From Primorskyibacter sedentarius (GTDB taxonomy: Bacteria; Pseudomonadota; Alphaproteobacteria; Rhodobacterales; Rhodobacteraceae), in NCBI RefSeq assembly GCF_004342065.1, contig NZ_SLZU01000001.1, forward strand, positions 434,001 through 498,000: DNA of 64,000 nucleotides. The letters are read 5' to 3'. The translations under genes were made by a program, and so were the position numbers. The notes below the pieces were generated by a model that did no database searches, was not told the DNA's origin, and saw nothing but the letters and a program-made list of their open reading frames with translations. Shown here piece by piece: positions 36,801 through 44,093 of the stretch (position 1 is its first letter; each line of letters opens with the position of its first letter).

Positions 36801-37246
36801 TTCAGCCCGACCAGAAAATCCACCGTGCGGGTTTTGTCGAAGGGGATGGAGCCCACGAATTGCGCAAGCAGCGGCCCCTCGGCCTCTGGCGTGCGGTAGA
36901 TCACCAGATCCTCGCGCAGATCCTCGGGATATTCGAAGGGCCAGTGTTCGGCGCTGTCCTCGACGAAAAAGTCGAACGGGTTGTAGATCGACATGTCCGC
37001 GACCAGATCAACCTCTATCTTCAGCTCTGTGACCGGTTCGGGAAAGACAAATCGGGCCAGCCAGTTGCCATACGGGTCCTGCTGATGATTCACGAAATGC
37101 CCGCCGGGGCTCACCTTCAGCGAATGCGATATGACGCGGGTCCGGCTTTGCGGTGCGGGGCGCAGACGGATGATCTGCGGGCCCAGCGTGACCGGGCGGT
37201 CGTAGGTATAGTGGGTAAGATGGTAAATACTGGCGTGGATCGACAT
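33893..37246 (-). CDS. Transglutaminase-DUF2126 fusion protein (large, cluster member)
   Basis: A 1117-residue cytoplasmic protein. Residues 1-90 form the transglutaminase-associated N-terminal beta domain; the papain-fold core follows with C180 ([10 protein letters not shown]), H229 (DLHAWVEVY) and D245 (GFDPTSG), a complete triad. The remaining 820 residues are the DUF2126 region, including [53 protein letters not shown] and the [10 protein letters not shown] segment. That part shares the glutamine-synthetase/amidoligase-like arrangement (family proposal). It is the first gene of the operon; the ATG at 37246 follows AGTCACGC, a weak site. Together with the ATP-grasp/alpha-E protein and the small transglutaminase it is expected to ligate and then cleave or cross-link amide bonds on an unidentified peptide. 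Confidence 0.87.
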   Translation of the reverse strand: MSIHASIYHLTHYTYDRPVTLGPQIIRLRPAPQSRTRVISHSLKVSPGGHFVNHQQDPYGNWLARFVFPEPVTELKIEVDLVADMSIYNPFDFFVEDSAEHWPFEYPEDLREDLVIYRTPEAEGPLLAQFVGSIPFDKTRTVDFLVGLNARVAEEVDYTIRMEAGVQTPEETLSIGSGSCRDSSWLLVQVLRHLGFAARFVSGYLIQLKPDLKALDGPEGTKVDFTDLHAWVEVYLPGAGWIGFDPTSGLMTGESHIPLAATPHYRNAAPISGGFTATGQPEISFDFDMQVKRVSEHPRITKPFSDDAWHRLNDLGRQVDKSLNDNDVRLTMGGEPTFVSIDDFEAGEWNTDAVGPTKRGLADKLIRRLRDRFAPGGFLHYGQGKWYPGETLPRWTFSLYWRRDEKPIWRDADLIAEEGAQTGATPEDAGKLLQGMAEKLGIEPDMAVPAYEDPAEWILKEGNLPENVTPENSKLKDAEERHRIAKVFGRGLNEPSGYVMPIQRWQAKASGHRWRSEKWKLRRGHVFLVPGDSPVGYRIPLGSLPYVPPSQYPYTYITDPSVERGPLPDFEEAPKPAVEEGRPQHVQPVSAPQPSGDVQDVIEQEIGPVGGAVRTALAVEPRDGRLCVFMPPVEDLEDYLELIDVAERTAKEMGLPVHIEGYAPPNDPRMNVIRVAPDPGVIEVNIHPAHSWEECVATTEAVYEEARQCRLGADKFMIDGRHTGTGGGNHVVVGGGTLNDSPFLRRPDLLKSLILIWQRHPSLSYLFSGMFIGPTSQAPRIDEARHDTLYELEMALAQIPAPGNGTAPPPWLLDRLLRNMMTDVTGNTHRAEICVDKLFSPDGPTGRLGLVEFRGFEMPPDPRMSLAQQVLLRAIIARCWDDPVEGKPIRWGTVLHDRFMMPHFLWEDFLSLLRDLSTHGFELDPAWFEAQAEFRFPFCGEVEYEGVNLELRQALEPWHVLGETGAIGGTVRHTDSSVERLQVKLTSTHQDRYKVMCNGRPVPLHRSGTSGEAVGAVRFKAWQPPEALHPTLPVNAPLTFDIYDDWTGHALGGCTYHVAHPGGRNYDTFPVNGNEAEARRLSRFEPHGHRPGSYRPAPEQTHPEFPMTLDLRRAPGL

Positions 37247-37613
37247 GCGTGACTGGCCTCGCTGCGTCTGTTAGTCCCTGCTGTTATCGCCTTAGAATGC
37301 AGGAAATGAAAACGCATATGGCGCAGAGCGACCAGATTCTTCAAAACATGCCTAATTTCAGGGCTTTCCGGCACCACACGAAATTTTGTGATCCGGCACG
37401 AAATCGCCCCGTGGCGAATAGACAGGAGCGGCAGGCCCGGCAATATTGCCGCGGAACGTCGCGCCGGGCCGTTGCAGCCACATGCAGAAACATGGCAAGA
37501 GACATCGCGGCAAGATTGCTGCGCCATCCGGGCGCGAATCGACCCAACCCGCATTTCAGCGGCCCCGGACCTGCCGGGGAATGAATGACGACGACATGGA
37601 AAGGACAGGCTGA
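37247..37613. other. Intergenic region with direct repeats and a 14-bp palindrome
   Basis: 367 bases between the divergent transglutaminase operon and the Mrp operon. It holds two copies of a CCGGCAC...CGAAAT element around 37370-37411 and the perfect palindrome CGGCAATATTGCCG at 37438-37451. These are plausible operators for one of the two operons. Open frames crossing it lack coding character. Confidence 0.5.
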
Positions 37614-40487
37614 ATGGATACCGGCGGCAATTTCTTACCCATCATCGCCGCCTTGCCATTTGTCGGAGCCCTGATCCCAGGCGTGATGATCCGCGCGGGC
37701 CGGACAGCCTGCGCCACCTACACGTTCATGGCCAGCGCACTTGCCTTCATCCTGCTGATGCTGTCGGCCCCTGCGGTGTTCCGCGGCGAGGTCCTGCAAT
37801 TCCAGCTTGAATGGCTGCCGATGCTGGGCCTCAACGTGAATTTCATGCTCGACGGGCTGGGCCTGTTGTTTGCCGGTCTGATCCTCGGGATCGGGATGCT
37901 GATCATCCTTTACGCCCGTTTCTACCTGTCTCGCGAAGACCCGATGGGCCAGTTCTACACCTACCTGCTGCTTTTTCAGGGCGCGATGGTGGGGATCGTT
38001 CTAAGCGACAACATCCTGCTTTTGCTGGTTTTCTGGGAACTGACCTCGCTGTCCTCTTTCCTGCTGATCGGCTACTGGAAACACCTGCCAGAGGGGCGCC
38101 AGGGCGCGCGCATGGCGCTGACCGTGACCGGTCTGGGCGGGCTTGCCATGATTGCGGGTATGCTGATCCTCGGCTCTATCGTGGGCAGCTATGACCTGTC
38201 GGTGATCCTGCAACACAAAGAGCTGATCCAGGCGAGCCCCTATTACTTGCCCGCGCTGATCCTGATCCTTGCGGGCTGTTTCACCAAATCCGCGCAGTTC
38301 CCGTTCCACTTCTGGCTGCCCCACGCCATGGCCGCACCGACGCCCGTGTCGGCCTATCTGCATTCGGCCACAATGGTGAAGGCAGGGCTGTTCCTGATGG
38401 CGCGGATGTGGCCGGTCCTGTCGGGCACGCCCGAATGGTTCTACATCGTCGCCACCACCGGTCTGATCACGATGGTGCTGGGCGCGGTGATCGCCCTGTT
38501 CAAGGATGACCTGAAGGCGCTGCTGGCTTTCTCCACGGTCAGCCATCTCGGGCTTATCACGATGTTGCTCGGCTTTGGCACGGAGGCCGCCGCGATTGTG
38601 GCCGTGTTCCACATCCTCAACCACGCGACCTTCAAGGCCGCCCTCTTCATGAGCGCGGGGATTGTCGACCACGAGACGCATACGCGTGACATCAAACGCC
38701 TCGGCGGTCTGCGGCACCTGATGCCGGTGACATTCGTCATCGTGACAATCGCCGCCCTGTCCATGGCGGGCATCCCGCCGCTCAATGGCTTCCTGTCCAA
38801 GGAAATGATGCTGGAGGAGGCGTCGCATACCGCATGGTTAAGCAATCCGTGGATCCTGCCCGCGCTTGCGACCCTTGGCGCGCTGTTCTCTGTGGCCTAT
38901 TCATTCCGGCTTGTCGCGCATGTCTTTCTCGGCCCCAAGCGCGACGACTATCCCGCCAAGCCGCATGATCCGGCCTTCGGAATGTGGGCCTCGCCCGCTT
39001 TTCTGGTCGTGTTGGTAGTCCTGATCGGCCTGATGCCGAACCTGATCGCGGGTCCATTGGTGGATATCACGGCCGCTGCGGTGACCGGCGGCCACCCTCA
39101 TGCCCATATCTCGCATTGGCACGGGCTGGTGCCCGCCTTCTGGATGTCGGTCGCAGCGATCCTTGGCGGTGCGCTCTTCCTTTCGCTGCACGGCGCTCTG
39201 GAACGCGGCTGGAATGCCGCGCCGCGCCCCGAGGCGAAGGTTATCTTCGATGCCATCACACGCGCGTCGACCCGTGCATCGCATTGGTTGACCGATACGC
39301 TTCATAACGGATCGATCACGCGCTATGGCGCGATCTTTGCGGCCGCCATTACTGCGGCTGGCCTCTTCGCCTGGTTCGAAAGCCCGATGAGCGCCCCCAC
39401 CCGCGAGATGCTGCCGATCAATGCGATCATGGCCATCGGCTGGGTGCTGCTTGTGATTTCGACCGGCTGCATCATCGCGTTCCACCGCAACCGTATCCTG
39501 TCACTGGTGCTTCTGGGGGTGATCGGTCTGGCCGTGTCGATGGCCTTTGTCTACTTCTCGGCGCCTGACCTTGCGCTGACGCAGATCTCGGTCGAAGTCG
39601 TCACGATCATCCTTCTCCTGCTGGCGCTGAACTTCCTGCCCGGCCGCACCCCGGTGGAAAGCGGCATGCCGCGGCGCCTGCGTGACGCGGTCATTGCCGG
39701 TGCCGCGGGGCTTGCGGTCGGTGGCCTGACCTACGCGATCCTGCTGCGAGATTTCGCAGCCGAGAGCATCTCTGCCTATCACCTCGCAAATTCCTACAAG
39801 GGCGGCGGTGGCAAGAACGTCGTCAACGTGATCCTGGTGGACTTCCGTGGCTTTGATACCTTTGGCGAGATCATCGTGCTGGGCATCGCAGCACTTGTGA
39901 TCTATGCGCTGACCAAGAGCGTGCTGCGCGGCCCGGGCGGCCGCTGGCTGCTGAACTGGGGTCCGGACGATGACGAGGCAGGCGACCGTCACCCGCTTAT
40001 GATGGTGGTCGTGACCCGCGTGATCATGCCCATCGCTCTGATGGTCGGTGCCTATATCTTTCTGCGCGGGCACAATGCGCCCGGCGGCGGGTTCATTGCC
40101 GGGCTGATCGTCGCCATCGCGCTGTTGATGCAATACATGGCATCGGGCTTTGCCTGGGCGGAGGAGCGTCAGCGCTATCACTATCACGCCATGATCGCGG
40201 CAGGGGTGATGACCGCAGCCGTGACCGGCATGGGTTCGTGGCTGGCGGGTCGGCAGTTCCTGACCTCTTCCTATGGCTACATCCACATCCCGCCCATCGA
40301 GGAATTCGAATGGGCGACGGCAATGGCCTTTGACACCGGCGTCTTCATTACCGTCGTCGGCGCGGTGATGCTGGCGCTGCACAGCCTGTCGAGCATGTCG
40401 CGCCGCACGGGCGAGCAGGTCAACATTCACCCCATGGACGTGGATCCGGGCCGTGGCGCGGCCCCCGCCGATGGAAAGGAGGCCTGA
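37614..40487 (+). CDS. mrpA: Na+/H+ antiporter subunit A, fused MrpA-MrpB
   Basis: A 957-residue membrane protein, the largest subunit of the multi-subunit Mrp cation/proton antiporter that exports Na+ (or K+) against protons. The first 750 residues are MrpA, homologous to the complex I subunit NuoL: FWELTSLSSFLLIGYW, the FPFHFWLPHAMAAPTPVSAYLHSATMVKAG proton-translocation helix, and HILNHATFKAALFMSAG. The last 160 residues (from HPLMMVVVTRVIMPIAL, with FLRGHNAPGGGFIAGL) are MrpB. Fusion of A and B is the rule in the six-gene alphaproteobacterial (Pha-type) operons. The ATG at 37614 follows AAAGGACAGGCTGA. The stop precedes mrpC by one base. Salt and alkaline pH are the usual inducing conditions in this family. 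Confidence 0.93.
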   Translation: MDTGGNFLPIIAALPFVGALIPGVMIRAGRTACATYTFMASALAFILLMLSAPAVFRGEVLQFQLEWLPMLGLNVNFMLDGLGLLFAGLILGIGMLIILYARFYLSREDPMGQFYTYLLLFQGAMVGIVLSDNILLLLVFWELTSLSSFLLIGYWKHLPEGRQGARMALTVTGLGGLAMIAGMLILGSIVGSYDLSVILQHKELIQASPYYLPALILILAGCFTKSAQFPFHFWLPHAMAAPTPVSAYLHSATMVKAGLFLMARMWPVLSGTPEWFYIVATTGLITMVLGAVIALFKDDLKALLAFSTVSHLGLITMLLGFGTEAAAIVAVFHILNHATFKAALFMSAGIVDHETHTRDIKRLGGLRHLMPVTFVIVTIAALSMAGIPPLNGFLSKEMMLEEASHTAWLSNPWILPALATLGALFSVAYSFRLVAHVFLGPKRDDYPAKPHDPAFGMWASPAFLVVLVVLIGLMPNLIAGPLVDITAAAVTGGHPHAHISHWHGLVPAFWMSVAAILGGALFLSLHGALERGWNAAPRPEAKVIFDAITRASTRASHWLTDTLHNGSITRYGAIFAAAITAAGLFAWFESPMSAPTREMLPINAIMAIGWVLLVISTGCIIAFHRNRILSLVLLGVIGLAVSMAFVYFSAPDLALTQISVEVVTIILLLLALNFLPGRTPVESGMPRRLRDAVIAGAAGLAVGGLTYAILLRDFAAESISAYHLANSYKGGGGKNVVNVILVDFRGFDTFGEIIVLGIAALVIYALTKSVLRGPGGRWLLNWGPDDDEAGDRHPLMMVVVTRVIMPIALMVGAYIFLRGHNAPGGGFIAGLIVAIALLMQYMASGFAWAEERQRYHYHAMIAAGVMTAAVTGMGSWLAGRQFLTSSYGYIHIPPIEEFEWATAMAFDTGVFITVVGAVMLALHSLSSMSRRTGEQVNIHPMDVDPGRGAAPADGKEA

Positions 40488-40488
40488 G

Positions 40489-40851
40489 ATGGAGCTTCTT
40501 CTGGCCAGTGCAATTGGCGTTCTGACCGCCGGCGGCATCTACCTCGTTCTGCGCCTGCGCAGCTTTCCGGTGATCCTGGGCGTGTCCTTGCTGTCCTATG
40601 CGGTGAACCTGTTCCTCTTCGCCTCGGGCAGGTTGGTGGTGAACATGCCCCCGATCCTCAGCGATGACGCGGCGGGCTATACCGATCCGCTGCCGCAGGC
40701 GTTGGTGCTGACGGCCATCGTGATTTCCTTCGGCATGTCGGCGGTGGTCGTGATGCTGGCGCTTGGCGCCTACCTGTCGTCGCGAACCGACGAGATCGAC
40801 ATAGACGACCCCGATCCCATCCCCGAAGCAGAGCCGGGAGCCGTCGAATGA
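40489..40851 (+). CDS. mrpC: Na+/H+ antiporter subunit C
   Basis: A 120-residue NuoK-like subunit with three transmembrane helices: LLLASAIGVLTAGGIYLVL, FPVILGVSLLSYAVNLFLFASG and ALVLTAIVISFGMSAVVVMLALGAY, followed by an acidic cytoplasmic tail (EIDIDDPDPIPEAEPG). PQALVLTAIVI is the family hallmark. Start 40489 has AAAGGAGGCC just upstream; the longer frame to 40453 overlaps mrpA. The stop overlaps the mrpD start by 4 bases. MrpC is part of the membrane arm that interacts with subunits A and D. Confidence 0.93.
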   Translation: MELLLASAIGVLTAGGIYLVLRLRSFPVILGVSLLSYAVNLFLFASGRLVVNMPPILSDDAAGYTDPLPQALVLTAIVISFGMSAVVVMLALGAYLSSRTDEIDIDDPDPIPEAEPGAVE

Positions 40852-42482
40852 CCCACTGGATCATTGCCCCCATCGTTCTGCCCGCAGTCATGGCAGCAAT
40901 CATCGTCATGTCGATGCGCCACCACGTGCTGTTGCAGCGTATATTCAGCATCGCAGGGCTGACCGCCGTGATCGCCATCGCGGCCGGTCTGGCGGTACAA
41001 GCCTCCACCGGCGTGATCGAGGTTTATGACCTTGGCAACTGGCCCGCCCCCTTTGGCATCGTGCTGGTGCTGGACCGTCTGTCGGCGATGATGGTGCTGC
41101 TGACGGCAGTGCTGGCCCTTGTCGTCACGGTTTATGCGGCCGGAACCGACTGGGACCGGCGCGGCAACCATTTCCATGCGCTGATGCAGTTTCAGGTCAT
41201 GGGCATCATGGGCGCCTTCCTGACGGGCGACGTGTTCAACCTTTTCGTCTTCTTCGAAGTGTTGCTGATCGCCTCTTACGGGCTGATGATCCACGCGGGC
41301 GGCACGCGCCGTTTGCGCGCTGGCCTGCAATATGTGGTGTTCAACCTGCTGGGCTCCACCCTGTTCCTGTTTGCCCTGGGGACGATCTACGCGACGACCG
41401 GCACGCTCAACATGGCCGATCTGGCGGTGCGCGTGTCCGAGATCCCGCAAAGCGACATCGCGCTGATCCGGGTGGGAGCAGTGCTGCTGCTGACGGTTTT
41501 CGCGATCAAGGCCGCCCTCTTGCCGCTGCACTTCTGGCTACCCGAAACATATGCCGAGGCCCCCGCCCCGGTGACCGCCCTTTTTGCAATCATGACCAAG
41601 GTTGGCGCCTACGCGATCCTGCGGGTGTTCACGCTGATCTTCGGGCCGGACCTGCCCGATATCGCCGATGTCGTGGAACCGCTTCTGCTGGGGGCCGCGC
41701 TGATCACCATCACCATCGGGATGATCGGCGTTCTTGGGTCCAACCGCCTGGGGCGGCTGGCAGCCTTTGCCGTAATCGGATCGATGGGAACGGTGTTTAT
41801 CGGGATGTCATCCTTTACACCCGAGACCACCACCGCCACGCTTTACTACATCCTGCACTCGACGCTTTCCACGGCGCTTCTTTTCCTGACCGTCGACATG
41901 GTGCGCGAGCGGCGGATGGGCAGTTCCGACGGCTATGCCAGCCTGCCCGCCTTTCGCCAACAGGGGCTGATTGCAGCGCTGTTCTTTGCTGCGGCGATTG
42001 CCATGGCGGGCATGCCGCCGCTTTCGGGCTTTGTCGGCAAGCTGCTGATCCTCAAATCCGTCTGGCCACTGCCCGGAGCAGGCCTGATCTGGGCCGTGAT
42101 CCTCGTCACCTCTCTGATCGCAATTGTCGGTTTTGCCCAAGGCGGCAGCGCGGTGTTCTGGAAAACCAAAGCGCCGGAAGAAAGTGCCGAACCCGCAGAC
42201 GCGCCCGCTGAGGCCGCCCCGGAACCCGCGCAGGGGCTGGCCTTCACCGCAGCCTTTTCGCTCCTCGCCGGGATTATCCTGCTGACCGTCTTTGCAGGGC
42301 CGGTTACCAGCTACCTGAGCGCCACGACCGGGCAGCTGTATCAGCGGCAAGGCTATGTTGACGCGGTGCTGACCGGGCCGGAGCGCGTCGGCGGCGATGC
42401 AGGTTACGGCGCAAAGGGACATGGCGACGCCGATGATGGTCATGGTGAAACCGATACCCACGCCACGGAAGAGGGGCACTAA
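40848..42482 (+). CDS. mrpD: Na+/H+ antiporter subunit D
   Basis: A 544-residue NuoM/NuoN-like proton-channel subunit with about fourteen transmembrane helices. Visible landmarks: LVLDRLSAMMVLLTAVLALVV, DVFNLFVFFEVLLIASYGLM, IKAALLPLHFWLPETYAEAPAPVTALFAIMTKVGAYAI and HSTLSTALLFLTVDMV. The C-terminal 60 residues are a hydrophilic, histidine- and aspartate-rich tail (GHGDADDGHGETDTHATEEGH) that is unusual in length and could bind divalent metals (inference). It overlaps mrpC by 4 bases and is followed by mrpE after 3 bases. Confidence 0.93.
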   Translation: MTHWIIAPIVLPAVMAAIIVMSMRHHVLLQRIFSIAGLTAVIAIAAGLAVQASTGVIEVYDLGNWPAPFGIVLVLDRLSAMMVLLTAVLALVVTVYAAGTDWDRRGNHFHALMQFQVMGIMGAFLTGDVFNLFVFFEVLLIASYGLMIHAGGTRRLRAGLQYVVFNLLGSTLFLFALGTIYATTGTLNMADLAVRVSEIPQSDIALIRVGAVLLLTVFAIKAALLPLHFWLPETYAEAPAPVTALFAIMTKVGAYAILRVFTLIFGPDLPDIADVVEPLLLGAALITITIGMIGVLGSNRLGRLAAFAVIGSMGTVFIGMSSFTPETTTATLYYILHSTLSTALLFLTVDMVRERRMGSSDGYASLPAFRQQGLIAALFFAAAIAMAGMPPLSGFVGKLLILKSVWPLPGAGLIWAVILVTSLIAIVGFAQGGSAVFWKTKAPEESAEPADAPAEAAPEPAQGLAFTAAFSLLAGIILLTVFAGPVTSYLSATTGQLYQRQGYVDAVLTGPERVGGDAGYGAKGHGDADDGHGETDTHATEEGH

Positions 42483-42485
42483 GCG

Positions 42486-42977
42486 ATGTTGCGTAAACTC
42501 CTTCCCCACCCGCTGCTGACGCTCACGCTGATCATCGTCTGGCAGATGCTGGTCAACAAGCTGACACCCGGCAACCTGTTGCTTGGGCTGATTTTGGGGC
42601 TGGTGATCCCCTTCGTGACGGCAGCTTACTGGCCCAACCGGCCCCGCCTGCGCAACCCGCTGGCAATCATCGAATACACGGCGATCGTGATCTGGGATAT
42701 TATCGTCGCGAATGTAGAGGTTGCCTATATCATCCTGTTCAAATCCAACGCCAATACCCATCCCGCCTGGGTCACCATCCCGCTGGATTTGCGCACGCCC
42801 GAGGCGATCACCGTCCTTGCAGGCACCATCACCCTGACGCCGGGCACGGTATCAAGCGACGTGTCTGCCTGCGGCAAGGCGCTTCTGGTGCATTGCCTCG
42901 ACGCGCCAGACCCCGATGCCGTGCGCGACCAGATCAAGGACCGTTACGAACGCCGCCTGAAGGAGATTTTCGAATGA
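42486..42977 (+). CDS. mrpE: Na+/H+ antiporter subunit E
   Basis: A 163-residue MrpE/PhaE subunit with two to three N-terminal transmembrane helices (LTLTLIIVWQMLVN, LLLGLILGLVIPFVT, EYTAIVIWDIIVANVEVAYIIL) and a soluble C-terminal domain beginning with PAWVTIPLDLRTPEAITVLAGTITLTPGTVS, the family signature. It is thought to be needed for assembly and full exchange activity rather than ion conduction itself. The stop overlaps the mrpF start (ATGA at 42974-42977). Confidence 0.92.
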   Translation: MLRKLLPHPLLTLTLIIVWQMLVNKLTPGNLLLGLILGLVIPFVTAAYWPNRPRLRNPLAIIEYTAIVIWDIIVANVEVAYIILFKSNANTHPAWVTIPLDLRTPEAITVLAGTITLTPGTVSSDVSACGKALLVHCLDAPDPDAVRDQIKDRYERRLKEIFE

Positions 42978-43243
42978 TCGAATATGCCCTGTTGTTTGCC
43001 CTGGCCTGCTATGGCGCGGCCCTGTTGATGAATATCTACCGCATCGTGATCGCCCCCGGCGTTGGCGACCGCGTGCTGGCACTGGACACCTTGGTGATCA
43101 ATATCATCGCCCTGATTACCCTGTTCGGCATCCACCAAAGCAGCACCATGTATTTCGAGGCATCGCTGATCATCGCGATGACCGGCTTCGTTTCCACCGT
43201 CTCCTACACGCGCTTCATGCTGCGTGGCGACATCATCGAGTGA
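42974..43243 (+). CDS. mrpF: Na+/H+ antiporter subunit F
   Basis: An 89-residue, three-helix membrane protein of the MrpF/PhaF family. The motif PGVGDRVLALDTLVINIIALI is characteristic, with the DRV/D pair within the membrane region; the third helix reads SLIIAMTGFVSTVSYTRFML. It overlaps mrpE by 4 bases and lies 8 bases before mrpG. Part of the antiporter complex in the inner membrane. Confidence 0.92.
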   Translation: MIEYALLFALACYGAALLMNIYRIVIAPGVGDRVLALDTLVINIIALITLFGIHQSSTMYFEASLIIAMTGFVSTVSYTRFMLRGDIIE

Positions 43244-43251
43244 GGCCGGAT

Positions 43252-43632
43252 ATGTTTGTGGAAATCCTTATCTCTGCCGGGCTCGTCATCAGTGGCATCT
43301 TTGGAATTGTCGGCTCTTTTGGCCTGATCAAGCTGCCCCATCCGATGATGCGTCTGCACGCCCCTACCAAGGCAACCACGCTGGGCGTCGGCGGCGCGCT
43401 GATCGCATCAATGCTGTATTTCGGCCTGATCGAGCGCGACCTGTCCTTTCACGAATTGATGATCACCGTGTTCCTGTTTCTGACCGCGCCGATCACCGGA
43501 CATTTCATTGCCAAGACCCATATCCACCGCAATGAAAACAAGGATAGCCTTCCCGAAACGGGCACGGCGCGTCCCTGGGCCACGTTCGACCATCCTCAGC
43601 AAGAGCAGGAGCAGCCGGAACAGCAGTCCTGA
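43252..43632 (+). CDS. mrpG: Na+/H+ antiporter subunit G
   Basis: A 126-residue MrpG/PhaG subunit with three transmembrane helices: ILISAGLVISGIFGIVGSFGLI, ATTLGVGGALIASMLYFGLI and ELMITVFLFLTAPITGHFIAK, with LPHPMMRLHAPTKATTLGVGG as the family signature. The C-terminal 35 residues are polar and glutamine/glutamate-rich (PQQEQEQPEQQS). I start at ATG 43252, which has GAGGCC upstream; a GTG at 43240 that overlaps the mrpF stop by 4 bases is the alternative and adds four residues. Last gene of the six-gene operon. Confidence 0.9.
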   Translation: MFVEILISAGLVISGIFGIVGSFGLIKLPHPMMRLHAPTKATTLGVGGALIASMLYFGLIERDLSFHELMITVFLFLTAPITGHFIAKTHIHRNENKDSLPETGTARPWATFDHPQQEQEQPEQQS

Positions 43633-44093
43633 GCTGCACATCTGGCACTTCCGCCCCCCCTACCCATGCGGTCCCGATGCAAACCTCGCGGGCCCTTTTT
43701 CTCATTACCGGCGCCTTTTCATCACGTTTCGCTAATCTGCAATCGCGATTGGCAATTCAGAAACTCTTCGCAAAACATCCAAGGCGTGGAATTCGTTAAT
43801 TCCCGCAAGTGCCGATTACGATTATGAAAAAATCGCGCCTTCTTTCACCCTTTCGGAAAAACCCGCCCGGTAACCACATTGCGTTACTCGCCTCTTTGGG
43901 AATGAGCGCCTGCGCCATCGGAATTCTGCACAAAAAAGCCCACTTAAGCTGAAAGAATTACCTGCTTCGTTAACAATTCAATCATTCTCTCGGCTGTTGA
44001 CTTTAATTTCAGACGATAGACACTCAATAGGTACGGGGCCATGCTGAACAGGCGGCCGGGCCCATATTGTGGATTGGTATTGGGGTCAGCTGG
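43633..44093. other. Intergenic region between mrpG and the hybrid kinase
   Basis: 461 bases, less GC-rich than the neighbours, that must hold the end of the mrp transcript and the kinase promoter. I see no clear terminator stem, RNA gene or operator. A TTGACT hexamer is at 43997-44002 but lacks a well-spaced -10 partner. Confidence 0.45.

Noticed and set aside
37249-37584. 111-codon plus-strand frame before mrpA
   Set aside because: Composition is Arg/Ala-rich and random-looking, and it covers the repeats and palindrome expected of a regulatory region.
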